A DNA stretch of 64,000 bases from Bradyrhizobium manausense (GTDB taxonomy: Bacteria; Pseudomonadota; Alphaproteobacteria; Rhizobiales; Xanthobacteraceae): contig NZ_JAFCJI010000003.1 in NCBI RefSeq assembly GCF_018131105.1, positions 222,323-286,322 of the forward strand, in the 5' to 3' direction. The notes under the pieces are model-generated. The model saw only the letters and a list, made by a program, of their open reading frames with translations, had not been told where the DNA came from and did not search any database. Made by a program: the position numbers and the translations under genes. Shown here piece after piece: positions 8,572 through 19,493 of the stretch; position 1 is the first letter of the stretch, and each line of letters begins with the position of its first letter.

Positions 8572-9543
8572 ATGAATGTGCACGCCAGCGCTTTGGCCGA
8601 AGCTCATCTCCCCGACGAGCAGACGACCGCGTTCGCTCGTGAGGCCATCGAGGACCTCTCGCAGCAGCCGAAGAAACTGTCGCCGAAATATTTCTATGAT
8701 GCGACCGGGTCGGAGCTGTTCGAGGCGATTACGCGCCTGCCTGAATACTATCCGACGCGCACCGAGCTTGCGATCCTCAGGGAGCGCGGCAGCGAGATCG
8801 CAAAGATCATTCCCGAAAATGCGGCGCTGGTCGAGTTCGGCGCCGGTGCGACCACGAAGGTCCGCCTGCTGCTCAACCAGTCGAAATTCGCGGCCTACGT
8901 CCCCGTCGATATCTCCGGCGATTTCCTGCAGGCGCAGGCCAACGGGCTGAAGAGGGATTTCCCTTCGCTCGGCATCTATCCGGTCGCGGCCGATTTCACC
9001 ACACCGTTCGAACTCCCCAAGGCAGTCGCGTCGATGCCCAAGGTCGGGTTCTTCCCCGGATCGACCATCGGCAATTTCGAACCGCACGAGGCACAGGCGT
9101 TCCTGAAGAGCGCGCGCAAGATCCTGGGCAAGGGCGCGCAGATGATCATCGGCGCCGACCTTGAGAAAGAGGAGCGCGTGCTCCACGCCGCCTATAACGA
9201 TGCGGCCGGCGTCACTGCGCGCTTCAACCTCAATGTGCTGGTCCGGATCAACCGGGAGCTCGGCGGCAATTTCGACCTCTCCGCCTTCACCCATGGCGCG
9301 ATCTACAATCACGACCGACACCGCATCGAGATGCATCTGATCAGCCGGAAGAGCCAGACCGTGCGGCTGCTCGGGACCAGCTTCTCGTTCCGGCCGGGCG
9401 AGAGCATCCACACCGAGAACAGCTACAAATACAGCCTCGAGCGTTTTGCTGCGCTGGCGCAAGGCGCCGGCTGGCGGGTGCGCGAGAGCTGGACGGATGC
9501 GGCCAGGATGTTCTCGGTGCATGCGCTGGAGGCGGCGGAGTAA
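8572..9543 (+). CDS. egtD: L-histidine N-alpha-methyltransferase
   Basis: SAM-dependent enzyme that trimethylates histidine to hercynine, the first step of ergothioneine synthesis. It is 323 residues long, the family length. Visible blocks are SPKYFYDATGSELFEAI near residue 40, the SAM site VEFGAGATTKVRLLL, and FFPGSTIGNFEP. An AGGAGAG sits eight bases before the ATG at 8572. With EgtB just upstream it supplies the two core pathway enzymes; ergothioneine acts as a cytoplasmic thiol antioxidant. The downstream ltrA gene is convergent with a gap of only 13 bases. Confidence 0.95.
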   Translation: MNVHASALAEAHLPDEQTTAFAREAIEDLSQQPKKLSPKYFYDATGSELFEAITRLPEYYPTRTELAILRERGSEIAKIIPENAALVEFGAGATTKVRLLLNQSKFAAYVPVDISGDFLQAQANGLKRDFPSLGIYPVAADFTTPFELPKAVASMPKVGFFPGSTIGNFEPHEAQAFLKSARKILGKGAQMIIGADLEKEERVLHAAYNDAAGVTARFNLNVLVRINRELGGNFDLSAFTHGAIYNHDRHRIEMHLISRKSQTVRLLGTSFSFRPGESIHTENSYKYSLERFAALAQGAGWRVRESWTDAARMFSVHALEAAE

Positions 9544-9556
9544 TAGCTCCGACGCA

Positions 9557-10753
9557 TCAACGTTCCTCGGTCTCTTCCGGCTTCGATCCGAGCGACACCG
9601 ATTCCCACACGGCGACGACGATCATGATCACGCTCGTCGCGACCGACAGCCATAAGGGCGAGAGATCGGCGGCGAACCAACAGAGCGCCAGCAGCAGAAT
9701 GATGCCGACGCCGTGGGAGAGCTGGAGGAAACCGCGAATCGAGTGCTTGAACAGGATCGTGCCGACCAGAAACACCAGCGGACCACCGATGGTGCTGATG
9801 ATGGTGCGGACGTCGGAATGTCCGGTCGGATGCTTCAGCACAAGCTCGTCCGAGACCGCAGTCAGGATGATGCCGGCGACGATCGGCATGTGCAGATAAG
9901 TGTAGGCGAGCCGCGCCAGCCGCCCGGATTCGGCTGATTGCGAGATCCGCTCGGAGCCGGCCTCGGCACCCTTGTGGAAATAGACCCACCACATCGCAAT
10001 GCTGCCCACCAGCGCCGCAACGAAGGCCAGGATGTTGTCCGCGGTCCAGTCCAGCTCGGCGAAGGTCGCACCGTTGACGACGACGGCTTCACCGAGCGCG
10101 ATGATGATGAAACCCGCACAGCGCTCGGCCATGTGGCCGCCCTCGACGGCCCAGGCTTCGACCGACGAGAAACCCAGCTTCGGCACCCAGAAGCGCACCG
10201 CGGGTGAGACGTATTCGATCGTGAGCGCAACGATCCAGAACCACAGCCGCTCCTCGCCATGGGCGAGGCCGCCGAGGATCCAGAACACGGCCGAGCCGCA
10301 GAGCCAGATCAGGATGCGGATCGCGTTGTGCCGCACGGCGGTGCGATGGCGTGGGGTCGCAAACAGCCAGAATGCGGTGCGTCCGACCTGCATCGTTGCG
10401 TAAGCGATCGCAAACCAGAGGCCACGGCCGTCGAACGCGGCCGGGATCGTCGTCGATAGCACGAGGCCGCCGAGCATCATCAGGAAGATCAGGATGCGGA
10501 CCGGCGTCAGCTCGGGGTTGAGCCAGTTGGTGACCCAGGCGGTGTAGACCCACACCCACCATACCGCCAAAAACAGCAGCGTGACCTCGACCGCGCCGAG
10601 TGGCGTGAAGTGGTGCAGCAGCGTGTGCGAGATCTGGGTGACGGCGAAGACGAAGACGAGGTCGAAGAACAGCTCGGCGTTAGTGACGCGGCTGGGCTGG
10701 TTCGGCACGATCACGCGAAACATCGCGCCGCGCGGATTGTCCGCAGCCATCAT
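9557..10753 (-). CDS. Low temperature requirement protein A (LtrA) family membrane protein
   Basis: A 398-residue polytopic membrane protein with about ten or more hydrophobic segments. The N-terminal block SRVTNAELFFDLVFVFAVTQ is the LtrA family signature, with conserved acidic residues in the first membrane helix, and HMAERCAGFIIIALGEAVV is the second conserved block. The family is named for a Listeria cold-growth phenotype, and its molecular function is unknown. Two adjacent Met codons at 10753 and 10750 are both possible starts. It lies directly downstream of bolA on the same strand (25-base gap) and may be cotranscribed. Confidence 0.88.
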   Translation of the reverse strand: MMAADNPRGAMFRVIVPNQPSRVTNAELFFDLVFVFAVTQISHTLLHHFTPLGAVEVTLLFLAVWWVWVYTAWVTNWLNPELTPVRILIFLMMLGGLVLSTTIPAAFDGRGLWFAIAYATMQVGRTAFWLFATPRHRTAVRHNAIRILIWLCGSAVFWILGGLAHGEERLWFWIVALTIEYVSPAVRFWVPKLGFSSVEAWAVEGGHMAERCAGFIIIALGEAVVVNGATFAELDWTADNILAFVAALVGSIAMWWVYFHKGAEAGSERISQSAESGRLARLAYTYLHMPIVAGIILTAVSDELVLKHPTGHSDVRTIISTIGGPLVFLVGTILFKHSIRGFLQLSHGVGIILLLALCWFAADLSPLWLSVATSVIMIVVAVWESVSLGSKPEETEER

Positions 10754-10778
10754 CGCCCCCGTCGCGCGATCAGGTCAA

Positions 10779-11015
10779 TCAGGTGCCGGGTACGCCGGTT
10801 TGCAGCGCCAGCGCATGCAACACGCCGCCCATCTGGCCCTGCAGGGACCGATAGACGATCTGGTGCTGCTGGACGCGGGACTTGCCGCGGAAGGATTCCG
10901 AGATCACGGTCGCGGCATAGTGGTCGCCATCACCGGCGAGGTCACGGATGGTCACCTCGGCATCGGGGATCGCTGCCTTGATCATCGCCTCGATATCGTG
11001 GGCGTCCATGGGCAT
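10779..11015 (-). CDS. bolA: BolA family protein
   Basis: A 78-residue BolA/YrbA-like protein. The family core VQQHQIVYRSL (the helix-turn-helix-like part with the invariant His used as a cluster ligand) and the C-terminal GGVLHALALQT are present. BolA proteins pair with CGFS glutaredoxins in iron-sulfur cluster handling; grxD lies on the same strand at 6570-6896. AGGAG ten bases upstream supports the ATG at 11015; another ATG six bases downstream is possible. The order purL-bolA-grxD is a common alphaproteobacterial arrangement, here spread out by inserted genes. Confidence 0.92.
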   Translation of the reverse strand: MPMDAHDIEAMIKAAIPDAEVTIRDLAGDGDHYAATVISESFRGKSRVQQHQIVYRSLQGQMGGVLHALALQTGVPGT

Positions 11016-11206
11016 TCGGGTCTTGCTCCTGTGTCGGCTTACAGCCTCGGCGTCGAATCGCTTGCCGGGGTCCCCTCGCCGGCGGGCCAAACTTAGCGTG
11101 AACGGCCTTCTACGTCACGCTTTCAGGCACTATATCCCTGATCCCATCAGGATAAAGGCACGACAAAGTGCCACGCGCGGCAGATTGATCGAAAAGGCGT
11201 GAATTC

Positions 11207-11566
11207 ATGAAGCTTCCAGGCCCCGACCACCCCATCACCATCACCCAGAACCCCCGGCGCATCCGCGTGACGGCAGGTGATATCGTGATTGCCGAGAGCA
11301 CCAGGGCTCTATCGCTGAAAGAGGCCAAATATCCGGCGGTGCAATATCTGCCGCGGGAGGATGCCAATATGGCGCTGCTGGAGCGCACCGAGCGCACGAC
11401 CCACTGCCCCTACAAAGGCGACGCCAGCTATTACAGCATCAAGGCCGACGGCAGGACGCTCGACAACGCCATCTGGACCTACGAGACGCCCTTCCCCGCG
11501 ATGACCGAGATCGCTGGTCACCTCGCATTCTATCCTGACAAGGTGAAGATCGAGGAAGTGGGGTAG
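11207..11566 (+). CDS. DUF427 domain protein
   Basis: A 119-residue protein of the DUF427 family, a small beta-fold of unknown function. Recognisable features are the HPITITQNPRRIRVTAGD start, ALSLKEAKYPAVQYLPRED, and the THCPYKGDASYYS block that defines the family. The C-terminal AGHLAFYPDKVKIE is also typical. The gene is monocistronic and divergent from bolA. No substrate or partner can be inferred. Confidence 0.9.
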   Translation: MKLPGPDHPITITQNPRRIRVTAGDIVIAESTRALSLKEAKYPAVQYLPREDANMALLERTERTTHCPYKGDASYYSIKADGRTLDNAIWTYETPFPAMTEIAGHLAFYPDKVKIEEVG

Positions 11567-11584
11567 GCTCTGCTGTGCGCCACC

Positions 11585-11675
11585 GTCATGGTCGGGCTTG
11601 TCCCGGCCATCTACGTTCTTGGCTAATCGCGGATGCGCAAAAAATGCGAATGCCCGGGACAAGCCCGGGCATGAC
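11585..11675. repeat. Intergenic inverted repeat, gtcatg-cccgggcttgtcccgg family, copy 1
   Basis: Two arms (gtcatggtcgggcttgtccc and gggacaagcccgggcatgac) flank a short AT-rich centre. A second copy lies at 25938-26017. The family is common between genes in Bradyrhizobium and has no coding capacity. Confidence 0.85.
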
Positions 11676-11700
11676 TGCTGAGAATGCCGACGCAGCCTTG

Positions 11701-11874
11701 CTACGCCCTGAAGATCGTGAGCCCGAGGATCAGCAGTATCAGGAAGATCACGACGAAGATGTAGAACAGGAAGCGGGCGATGTCGGCGGAAGCGGCCGAG
11801 ATGCCGGTGAAGCCAAGCACGCCAGCCACGATCGAGACCAGCAGGAAGATCAGCGCCCATTTCAAGATCGTCAT
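11701..11874 (-). CDS. DUF1328/YtjA family small membrane protein
   Basis: A 57-residue protein made of two transmembrane helices separated by a short loop (LGFTGISAASADIAR). This is the standard DUF1328 (YtjA) architecture, usually in stress-responsive genes of unknown function. The start MTILKWALIF at 11874 gives the standard family length; the upstream in-frame ATG would add an unrelated basic leader. Confidence 0.9.
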   Translation of the reverse strand: MTILKWALIFLLVSIVAGVLGFTGISAASADIARFLFYIFVVIFLILLILGLTIFRA

Positions 11875-12057
11875 CGCCAGCTCCCCAGCATTGGCCGCCG
11901 CGATCGGCGGTCTCAGATGTTTCGGAAACCCTAACCGCATTGCCCGGAACTGGTTCCTAAGCGCACGACGAAAGGTTGTCTTGGCACAGACTACCCTTGC
12001 TGAATTGAGTTCCCGGCGGCACAGTCCGGGCGAGACAGAAACGCGACCGGGGCGACC

Positions 12058-13248
12058 ATGACAACGATGTCACATTCTGCGACGATGGGCGCAGAGACGC
12101 ATGCCGAGCCGAAGGCCAAGACGCGCAATTTGTCGCTGGACCGCGCCCGCACCTTCCTGACGCTGGTGGTGCTGTTGCATCACGCCGTCATCCCCTACAC
12201 CTATTTCGGTCACACCGATCCGAAGTCCTTCTTCGGCTTCGACATGGTCGTGCTCGCCACCGACAGCTTCTTCATGGCGATGTTCTTCTTCCTGTCGGGC
12301 TTGTTTGCGTGGTCGGGAATTGCACGCAAAGGGCCGGCGAGCTATTTGGCAGACCGCGTCCGGCGGCTCGGCATCCCGTTCGTGATCTGCGCATTCACGG
12401 TCATACCGCTCGCGTATTACGCCATCTCGCTGCGGCTCAATCCCGAGATCGGATTTTCACAGTTCTGGTGGACCACGATCACGAAAGGCCCGTGGCCATC
12501 AGGCCCGATCTGGTTCCTCTGGGTCTTGTTCGCGTTCGACTTGATCGCATGCCTCCTGTACCGGCTGTCGCCCAACCTGCTCGACCCGATCAACCGCCTC
12601 TCGCTGCACGGGCGGCGCCGACCCGCGGAGTTCTTCGCGGTCATGCTGGCCGTGAGCGCTGCATTCTATGTGCCCGGGCTGATGTATTTCGGACCGAGCA
12701 ACTGGTTCGAGTTCGGCCCGTTTTCGGTCCAGCACGGGCGCGTGATGCTGTATGCGACCTACTTCTTCTTCGGCGCTGGCATCGGCGTCGCAAACATGGA
12801 TCGCGGATTGCTCTCGGCTGAGGGCAGAATGGCGAAGGTGAGCTGGGAGTGGCTGGTCCTGGCAATCGTTCCGTATTGCCTGCTTTGGGGGCTGATCTTC
12901 ATCAAGCGAGAGATCCTGGGGAATCCGTCGCCGCTGCCGAACTGGTATGAAGGAATCTACGCTGTCTTCGTGACCATCTTCAGCGTGGCCATCATGTTCC
13001 TGATCCTGGCCTTCTTCCAGCGGTTCAGGCAATCAGGCTCAGCCAAGCTGCTCGATCCGATGCAGTCCGCCGCCTTCGGCATGTTCCTGGTGCACTATCC
13101 GATCACGTTGTGGCTGCAATACTGGCTATTCGACTACAATTTGCCTGCCATCGCGAAGGCTTTCACCGTGTTCGTGCTGACGGTGATTTTCAGCTGGGCC
13201 GTGACCGCTGCCTTGCGGACGATTCCCGGCGCGACGCGGATATTGTAG
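12058..13248 (+). CDS. Acyltransferase 3 (OpgC/OafA-like) family membrane protein
   Basis: A 396-residue membrane protein with about ten transmembrane segments. The N-terminal SLDRARTFLTLVVLLHHAVIPY carries the catalytic-type His of the acyltransferase-3 family, and MAMFFFLSGLFAW and LVHYPITLW are further family blocks. Such enzymes O-acylate sugars, glucans or other surface molecules. A GGGGCG stretch lies upstream of the ATG. The substrate is unknown and no polysaccharide gene is adjacent. Confidence 0.85.
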   Translation: MTTMSHSATMGAETHAEPKAKTRNLSLDRARTFLTLVVLLHHAVIPYTYFGHTDPKSFFGFDMVVLATDSFFMAMFFFLSGLFAWSGIARKGPASYLADRVRRLGIPFVICAFTVIPLAYYAISLRLNPEIGFSQFWWTTITKGPWPSGPIWFLWVLFAFDLIACLLYRLSPNLLDPINRLSLHGRRRPAEFFAVMLAVSAAFYVPGLMYFGPSNWFEFGPFSVQHGRVMLYATYFFFGAGIGVANMDRGLLSAEGRMAKVSWEWLVLAIVPYCLLWGLIFIKREILGNPSPLPNWYEGIYAVFVTIFSVAIMFLILAFFQRFRQSGSAKLLDPMQSAAFGMFLVHYPITLWLQYWLFDYNLPAIAKAFTVFVLTVIFSWAVTAALRTIPGATRIL

Positions 13249-13265
13249 GACACGTCCTCTCCAAG

Positions 13266-13345
13266 CGTCATTGCGAGCGTAGCGAAGCAATCCAGACTGT
13301 CTCCGCAAACGGATTCTGGATTGCTTCGCTACGCTCGCAATGACG
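13266..13345. repeat. Intergenic palindrome with 31-bp perfect arms (cgtcattgcgagcg family)
   Basis: The arms 13266-13296 and 13315-13345 are perfect inverted copies around an 18-base centre. It sits between the convergent acyltransferase gene and purL. The ...gcgagcgtagcgaagcaatcc... family recurs in many Bradyrhizobium-type genomes. It may also act as a bidirectional transcription stop, although it has no T-run. Confidence 0.9.
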
Positions 13346-13356
13346 GAGAAACCGCC

Positions 13357-15567
<2,211 letters not shown>

Positions 15568-15752
15568 GGCTTCAGGGGCTTTCGGCGGCGGTTTGGCCGT
15601 TCTTAGGAACATCGGGGGCGTACGAAAAGCCCTTTATGGCGCATTTTCCCGCTGTCCCACGTTTTGCAAGCGGGGTCGGCGGGAACGGGAATTGCAAGGC
15701 GCTGACGGATCGGATTTAAGGGCTAAAGACCCGTAATTGAAGGCCCATTTCC

Positions 15753-16232
15753 TTGCACGAATTGACCAAAGTCCCCTCCACCCGTCGTCCGGACCTGCAT
15801 GTCGCCACCGAGGGCGAGTTCACGGGCTGGCGGACCTGGATTCGCGACAGTTTTGAGAGCCATATCGGCCCGTTCTGGCACAAGATCGAGGGTGACGGCA
15901 GCGTCCACTCGGCGTTCCGGGTCGAGAAAAAGCACCTCAACGGCTCCGGGAACGTCCATGGCGGCTGCTTCATGGCGTTTGCCGACTATTGCCTGTTCGC
16001 GATCGCGACCCACGAGCTGGACGGCCCGGCCGTGACAACCAATTTTGCCTGCGATTTCCTCGACGCGGCCCGCGAGGGCGAACTGGTCGAATGCACCGGC
16101 GAAGTCTCGCGGGCCGGCGGCTCGCTGATCTTCCTGCGCGGCAAGCTGACCTCGGCCGGCCGGCCGCTGTTCACGTTCTCGGGCACGATCAAGCGGGTCA
16201 AGCGGAAGCCGGCACTGCCGGCAAACGCATAG
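15753..16232 (+). CDS. PaaI-type hotdog thioesterase
   Basis: A 159-residue hotdog-fold acyl-CoA thioesterase. GNVHGGCFMAFADYCLFAIA contains the HGG motif and active-site helix of the PaaI/YbgC-like class. The start is uncertain: no ATG is available and TTG at 15753 is the first plausible codon. It is divergent from purL with a gap of about 185 bases. Its acyl-CoA substrate is unknown. Confidence 0.82.
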   Translation: MHELTKVPSTRRPDLHVATEGEFTGWRTWIRDSFESHIGPFWHKIEGDGSVHSAFRVEKKHLNGSGNVHGGCFMAFADYCLFAIATHELDGPAVTTNFACDFLDAAREGELVECTGEVSRAGGSLIFLRGKLTSAGRPLFTFSGTIKRVKRKPALPANA

Positions 16233-16307
16233 CTCGACGCCTTCCCTTTTCGCGCCCCCTCGCCCAGACTTGCGGAAAGCGCGTTGGCGCGGGGGAGCAG
16301 AAACAAG

Positions 16308-17270
16308 GTGCCGCAGACCACGACAGGCCGCATAGCGGACGCAGCGTCGTCGTCACCACCATCCATCACCGTCAAAGGCGCGCGCAACTGGCGTGATTAC
16401 GCGTTGCTGTTCGCACTCGCCTGCTGCTGGAGCTCGACCTACCCGCTGGCGAAGCTGGCGCTTCCCACGATCCCGCCGATCACTTTCATCTCGGTGCGCT
16501 CACTGATCGCGGCCGCCTTCCTGTTCGCGATCCTGTGGATGCGCGGCGTCAGGGTCCCGACCGACATGAAGGCGTGGAAGCTGTTTGCGACACAGCAGCT
16601 CATCAACTCGACGGTTCCGTTCCTGGTCATCACCTGGTCACAGCAATATGTGCCGGCATCGAACACCGTGGTGCTCGCGTCGACGACGCCGATCTTCGCT
16701 TTCCTGATCACCTCGCTGATCACCCGGCACGAGCCAGCGACGCTGATGAAGCTCGCAGGCGCGATCCTCGGTCTCGCCGGCACGATCGCCATCATCGGGC
16801 TCGATGCGTTGCGCGGCTTTGGCAGCGAGATCGTGGCGGAGATCGCGATCCTGCTCGCGACCATCTCTTTCGCCTGCGCAACGATCTTCGGCCTGAGGCT
16901 CTCCGATTACGACCCGATGGTGGTGGCGGCCGGCTCGCTCCTGTTCGGCGGCCTCCTGCTGCTGCCGCCGTCGCTGATCATCGACCAGCCCTGGACCCTG
17001 CATCCAACGCCATCAGCGATCATCGCCACTGTCGTCATGGGGATCGTCTCCAGCGCGCTCGGCCTGATGTTGTTCTACATGTGCCTCAGCCGGCTCGGCA
17101 CGCTGACGACGAACGCGCAGGGATATCTGCGCATCCCGATCGGCGTCGCGCTGTCGGTGCTGCTGCTCGGCGAAAGCGTACCGTCGAACCTGGCGCTGGG
17201 CCTGCTGCTGGTGATGGCCGGCGTCGCGGCGATGACGGTGCCGGCGGAACGGCTGAAGCGCGCGCGTTAG
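16308..17270 (+). CDS. EamA/DMT family transporter
   Basis: A roughly 320-residue inner-membrane protein with ten hydrophobic helices arranged as two EamA repeats, the drug/metabolite transporter layout. WSSTYPLAKLALPTIPP opens the first repeat and the second starts near IAILLATISFACATIFGL. The GTG at 16308 is preceded by GGGGGAG at a normal distance; a TTG at 16284 would add eight residues. The substrate cannot be predicted. It is convergent with purQ. Confidence 0.85.
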   Translation: MPQTTTGRIADAASSSPPSITVKGARNWRDYALLFALACCWSSTYPLAKLALPTIPPITFISVRSLIAAAFLFAILWMRGVRVPTDMKAWKLFATQQLINSTVPFLVITWSQQYVPASNTVVLASTTPIFAFLITSLITRHEPATLMKLAGAILGLAGTIAIIGLDALRGFGSEIVAEIAILLATISFACATIFGLRLSDYDPMVVAAGSLLFGGLLLLPPSLIIDQPWTLHPTPSAIIATVVMGIVSSALGLMLFYMCLSRLGTLTTNAQGYLRIPIGVALSVLLLGESVPSNLALGLLLVMAGVAAMTVPAERLKRAR

Positions 17271-17304
17271 ATCGCCGCGAGCGCACGCTTCATCACGAGC
17301 AGGA

Positions 17305-18006
17305 TTACGCAGCCTTTTCGAGGTGCGCAGTCAGCCCTGCGAACAGGCCGCGGCCGTCGGTGCAGCCCATGATGTCTTCGACGTGATTTTCCGGATGCGG
17401 CATCATGCCGAGCACGTTGCCCTTGTCGTTGACGAGGCCGGCAATCGAATGCGCCGCGCCGTTGATGTTGTGGCTTTCGTCAACCGCCCCGTCAGCGGAG
17501 CAATAGCGATAGAGCACCCGCCCCTCGCCTTCGATGCGCTTGATGGTCTCTTCGTCCGCCTCGTAATTACCCTCGCCATGCGCGACCGGCACGCGGATCA
17601 CCTGGCCGGCATTGTAGCCGCGGGTGAACGGCGTGTCGGAGCGCTCGACGCGCAGATGCACGTCCTTGCAGATGAACTTCAGCCGCGCGTTGCGCATCAG
17701 CACGCCAGGCAGCAGGCCCGACTCGCAGAGGATCTGGAAACCGTTGCAGACGCCGAGCACGAGACCGCCCTTGGCCGCATAGTCGCGCACCGCATCCATG
17801 ACGGGCGCCCGCGCCGCGATCGCACCACAGCGCAGATAATCGCCGTAGGAGAACCCGCCGGGCACGACAACGAGGTCGGTGCCCGCGGGCAATGACGGTT
17901 CGGCGTGCCACACCATCGCAGGCTCGTGGCCCGAGATCAGTTTCAACGCCCGCGCCATGTCGCGCTCGCGATTGATTCCGGGAAAGACGAGGATGGCGGC
18001 TTTCAT
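17305..18006 (-). CDS. purQ: Phosphoribosylformylglycinamidine synthase subunit PurQ
   Basis: Glutamine amidotransferase subunit of FGAM synthase, 233 residues. The class I nucleophile Cys is in VLGVCNGFQIL and the catalytic His/Glu are in MMPHPENHVED. The start MKAAILVFPGIN is the family start. It delivers ammonia to PurL; PurS and PurL are encoded on the same strand on either side, though opposite-strand genes lie between them. Confidence 0.98.
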   Translation of the reverse strand: MKAAILVFPGINRERDMARALKLISGHEPAMVWHAEPSLPAGTDLVVVPGGFSYGDYLRCGAIAARAPVMDAVRDYAAKGGLVLGVCNGFQILCESGLLPGVLMRNARLKFICKDVHLRVERSDTPFTRGYNAGQVIRVPVAHGEGNYEADEETIKRIEGEGRVLYRYCSADGAVDESHNINGAAHSIAGLVNDKGNVLGMMPHPENHVEDIMGCTDGRGLFAGLTAHLEKAA

Positions 18007-18165
18007 GCTTCGGGTTCCCAGAGTAGCTGGAATCGGGTTGGCCCCGCGGGCCAATTCACGAGGAGACATAGCCATTTGACGGGGATTTTACCAGTGCTAG
18101 CCTTGCCGGACGGCCTTGTACACAGGCCATAGCAACGGCACGTCTGCCCAACGATTTTGCCCGGG

Positions 18166-19191
18166 ATGGATGCCATGAATATCCCGTCACGGCCCGTATC
18201 TCCTTCCGAACCGGTGCCCACCGAGGGCGTCGTCGCGGCCGGCGCCTATGTCGACGGGCGGCGCGTCGCCAATATCGCCATCAGCGCGGCCTCGAGCTGG
18301 CGGGCCAAGCCCGGCCACGTGGTCTGGATCGGGCTGCACGAGCCCGACATGGCACTGCTAGGCGCGGTGCAGAAGCAGTTCGACCTGCACGACCTCGCCA
18401 TCGAGGACGCCAACCACGCCCATCAGCGGCCGAAGATCGAGCAATATGGCGAAGCCCTGTTCATCGTGGCGCGCACGGCGCAATTGACCGAAGGCCGGAT
18501 CGCCTTTGGCGAAACGCATATCTTCGTCGGCGAAGGTTATCTCGTGACGGTGCGCCACGGCGCCTCGACATCCTACACCACGGTGCGCGAGCGCTGCGAA
18601 AGCTGCCCGCGGGCGCTCGCCCGCGGTGAGGACTACATCCTCTATGCGATCCTCGATTTCATCGTCGACAACTACTCTCCAGTGCTCGAGAGCATTCACG
18701 AGGAAATCGAAGAGATCGAAGATTACGTGCTGTCGAACGTGATCACCAAGGCACAGATCGAACGCCTCTACATGCTGCGCCGCGACCTCTTGCGGCTGCG
18801 CAACGCGATCGGCCCCCTGGTCGAAGTCTGCCGCCGGCTGGAACATGACGAGCTGTCGATGGTCCGGCCGACCATGCAGCCGCTGTTCCGTGACGTCACC
18901 GATCACGTCCGCAACATCCAGGAGCGCATCGATTCCATGCGCGAGGTGCTGGCGTTCGCGTTCGAGGCGAGCCTGCTGGTTGGCCAGGCGCAGGAAACGG
19001 CGGTATCGAAGAAGCTCGCCTCAGGGCTTGCGATCCTCGCGGTGCCGACCGCCGTGGCCGGCATTTATGGGATGAACTTCAAATACATCCCCGAGCTGCA
19101 ATGGGAGTACAGCTACTTCGTCGTCATGGGGCTGATGGCGCTCGCCTGCGCCGGCCTGTATTGGCGCTTCCGCCGCGTCGGATGGCTGTGA
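18166..19191 (+). CDS. corA: CorA-family magnesium/cobalt transporter
   Basis: Pentameric inner-membrane divalent cation channel. About 341 residues, with a long cytoplasmic N-terminal domain, a coiled stalk helix and two C-terminal transmembrane helices. The selectivity motif GMN is in GIYGMNFKYIPE between the last two helices, which identifies CorA. Several Met codons (18166, 18175) can serve as the start. It stands alone between purQ and purS on the opposite strand. Mg versus Co, Ni or Zn preference cannot be read from sequence. Confidence 0.92.
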   Translation: MDAMNIPSRPVSPSEPVPTEGVVAAGAYVDGRRVANIAISAASSWRAKPGHVVWIGLHEPDMALLGAVQKQFDLHDLAIEDANHAHQRPKIEQYGEALFIVARTAQLTEGRIAFGETHIFVGEGYLVTVRHGASTSYTTVRERCESCPRALARGEDYILYAILDFIVDNYSPVLESIHEEIEEIEDYVLSNVITKAQIERLYMLRRDLLRLRNAIGPLVEVCRRLEHDELSMVRPTMQPLFRDVTDHVRNIQERIDSMREVLAFAFEASLLVGQAQETAVSKKLASGLAILAVPTAVAGIYGMNFKYIPELQWEYSYFVVMGLMALACAGLYWRFRRVGWL

Positions 19192-19240
19192 AGCGAGAGC
19201 GCCTGGCCGCCAATATCGCGACCAGGACTGCTCGGCAGAC

Positions 19241-19480
19241 TTAGACGATCTCGACGCGATAGTTCTCGATCACGGTGTTGGCGAGCAGCTTGTCCGCGGC
19301 GTCCTTCAGCGCGGCTTCGGCCTTGGCCTTGTCGGCGCCGGCGATCTCGATGTCGAACACCTTGCCCTGCCGCACGCTGGCGACGCCGTCGACGCCGAGC
19401 GACTTCAGCGCGCCTTCGATGGCCTTGCCCTGAGGATCAAGAATACCCGTCTTCAGGGTAACGGTCACACGTGCCTTCAC
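19241..19480 (-). CDS. purS: Phosphoribosylformylglycinamidine synthase subunit PurS
   Basis: A 79-residue PurS, the small dimeric subunit that bridges PurL and PurQ in FGAM synthase. MKARVTVTLKTGILDPQGKAI is the family N-terminus and LANTVIENYRVEI its C-terminus. It follows purC with a 13-base gap, so the two are cotranscribed. Confidence 0.97.
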   Translation of the reverse strand: MKARVTVTLKTGILDPQGKAIEGALKSLGVDGVASVRQGKVFDIEIAGADKAKAEAALKDAADKLLANTVIENYRVEIV

Positions 19481-19493
19481 GTCATAATCCTCT

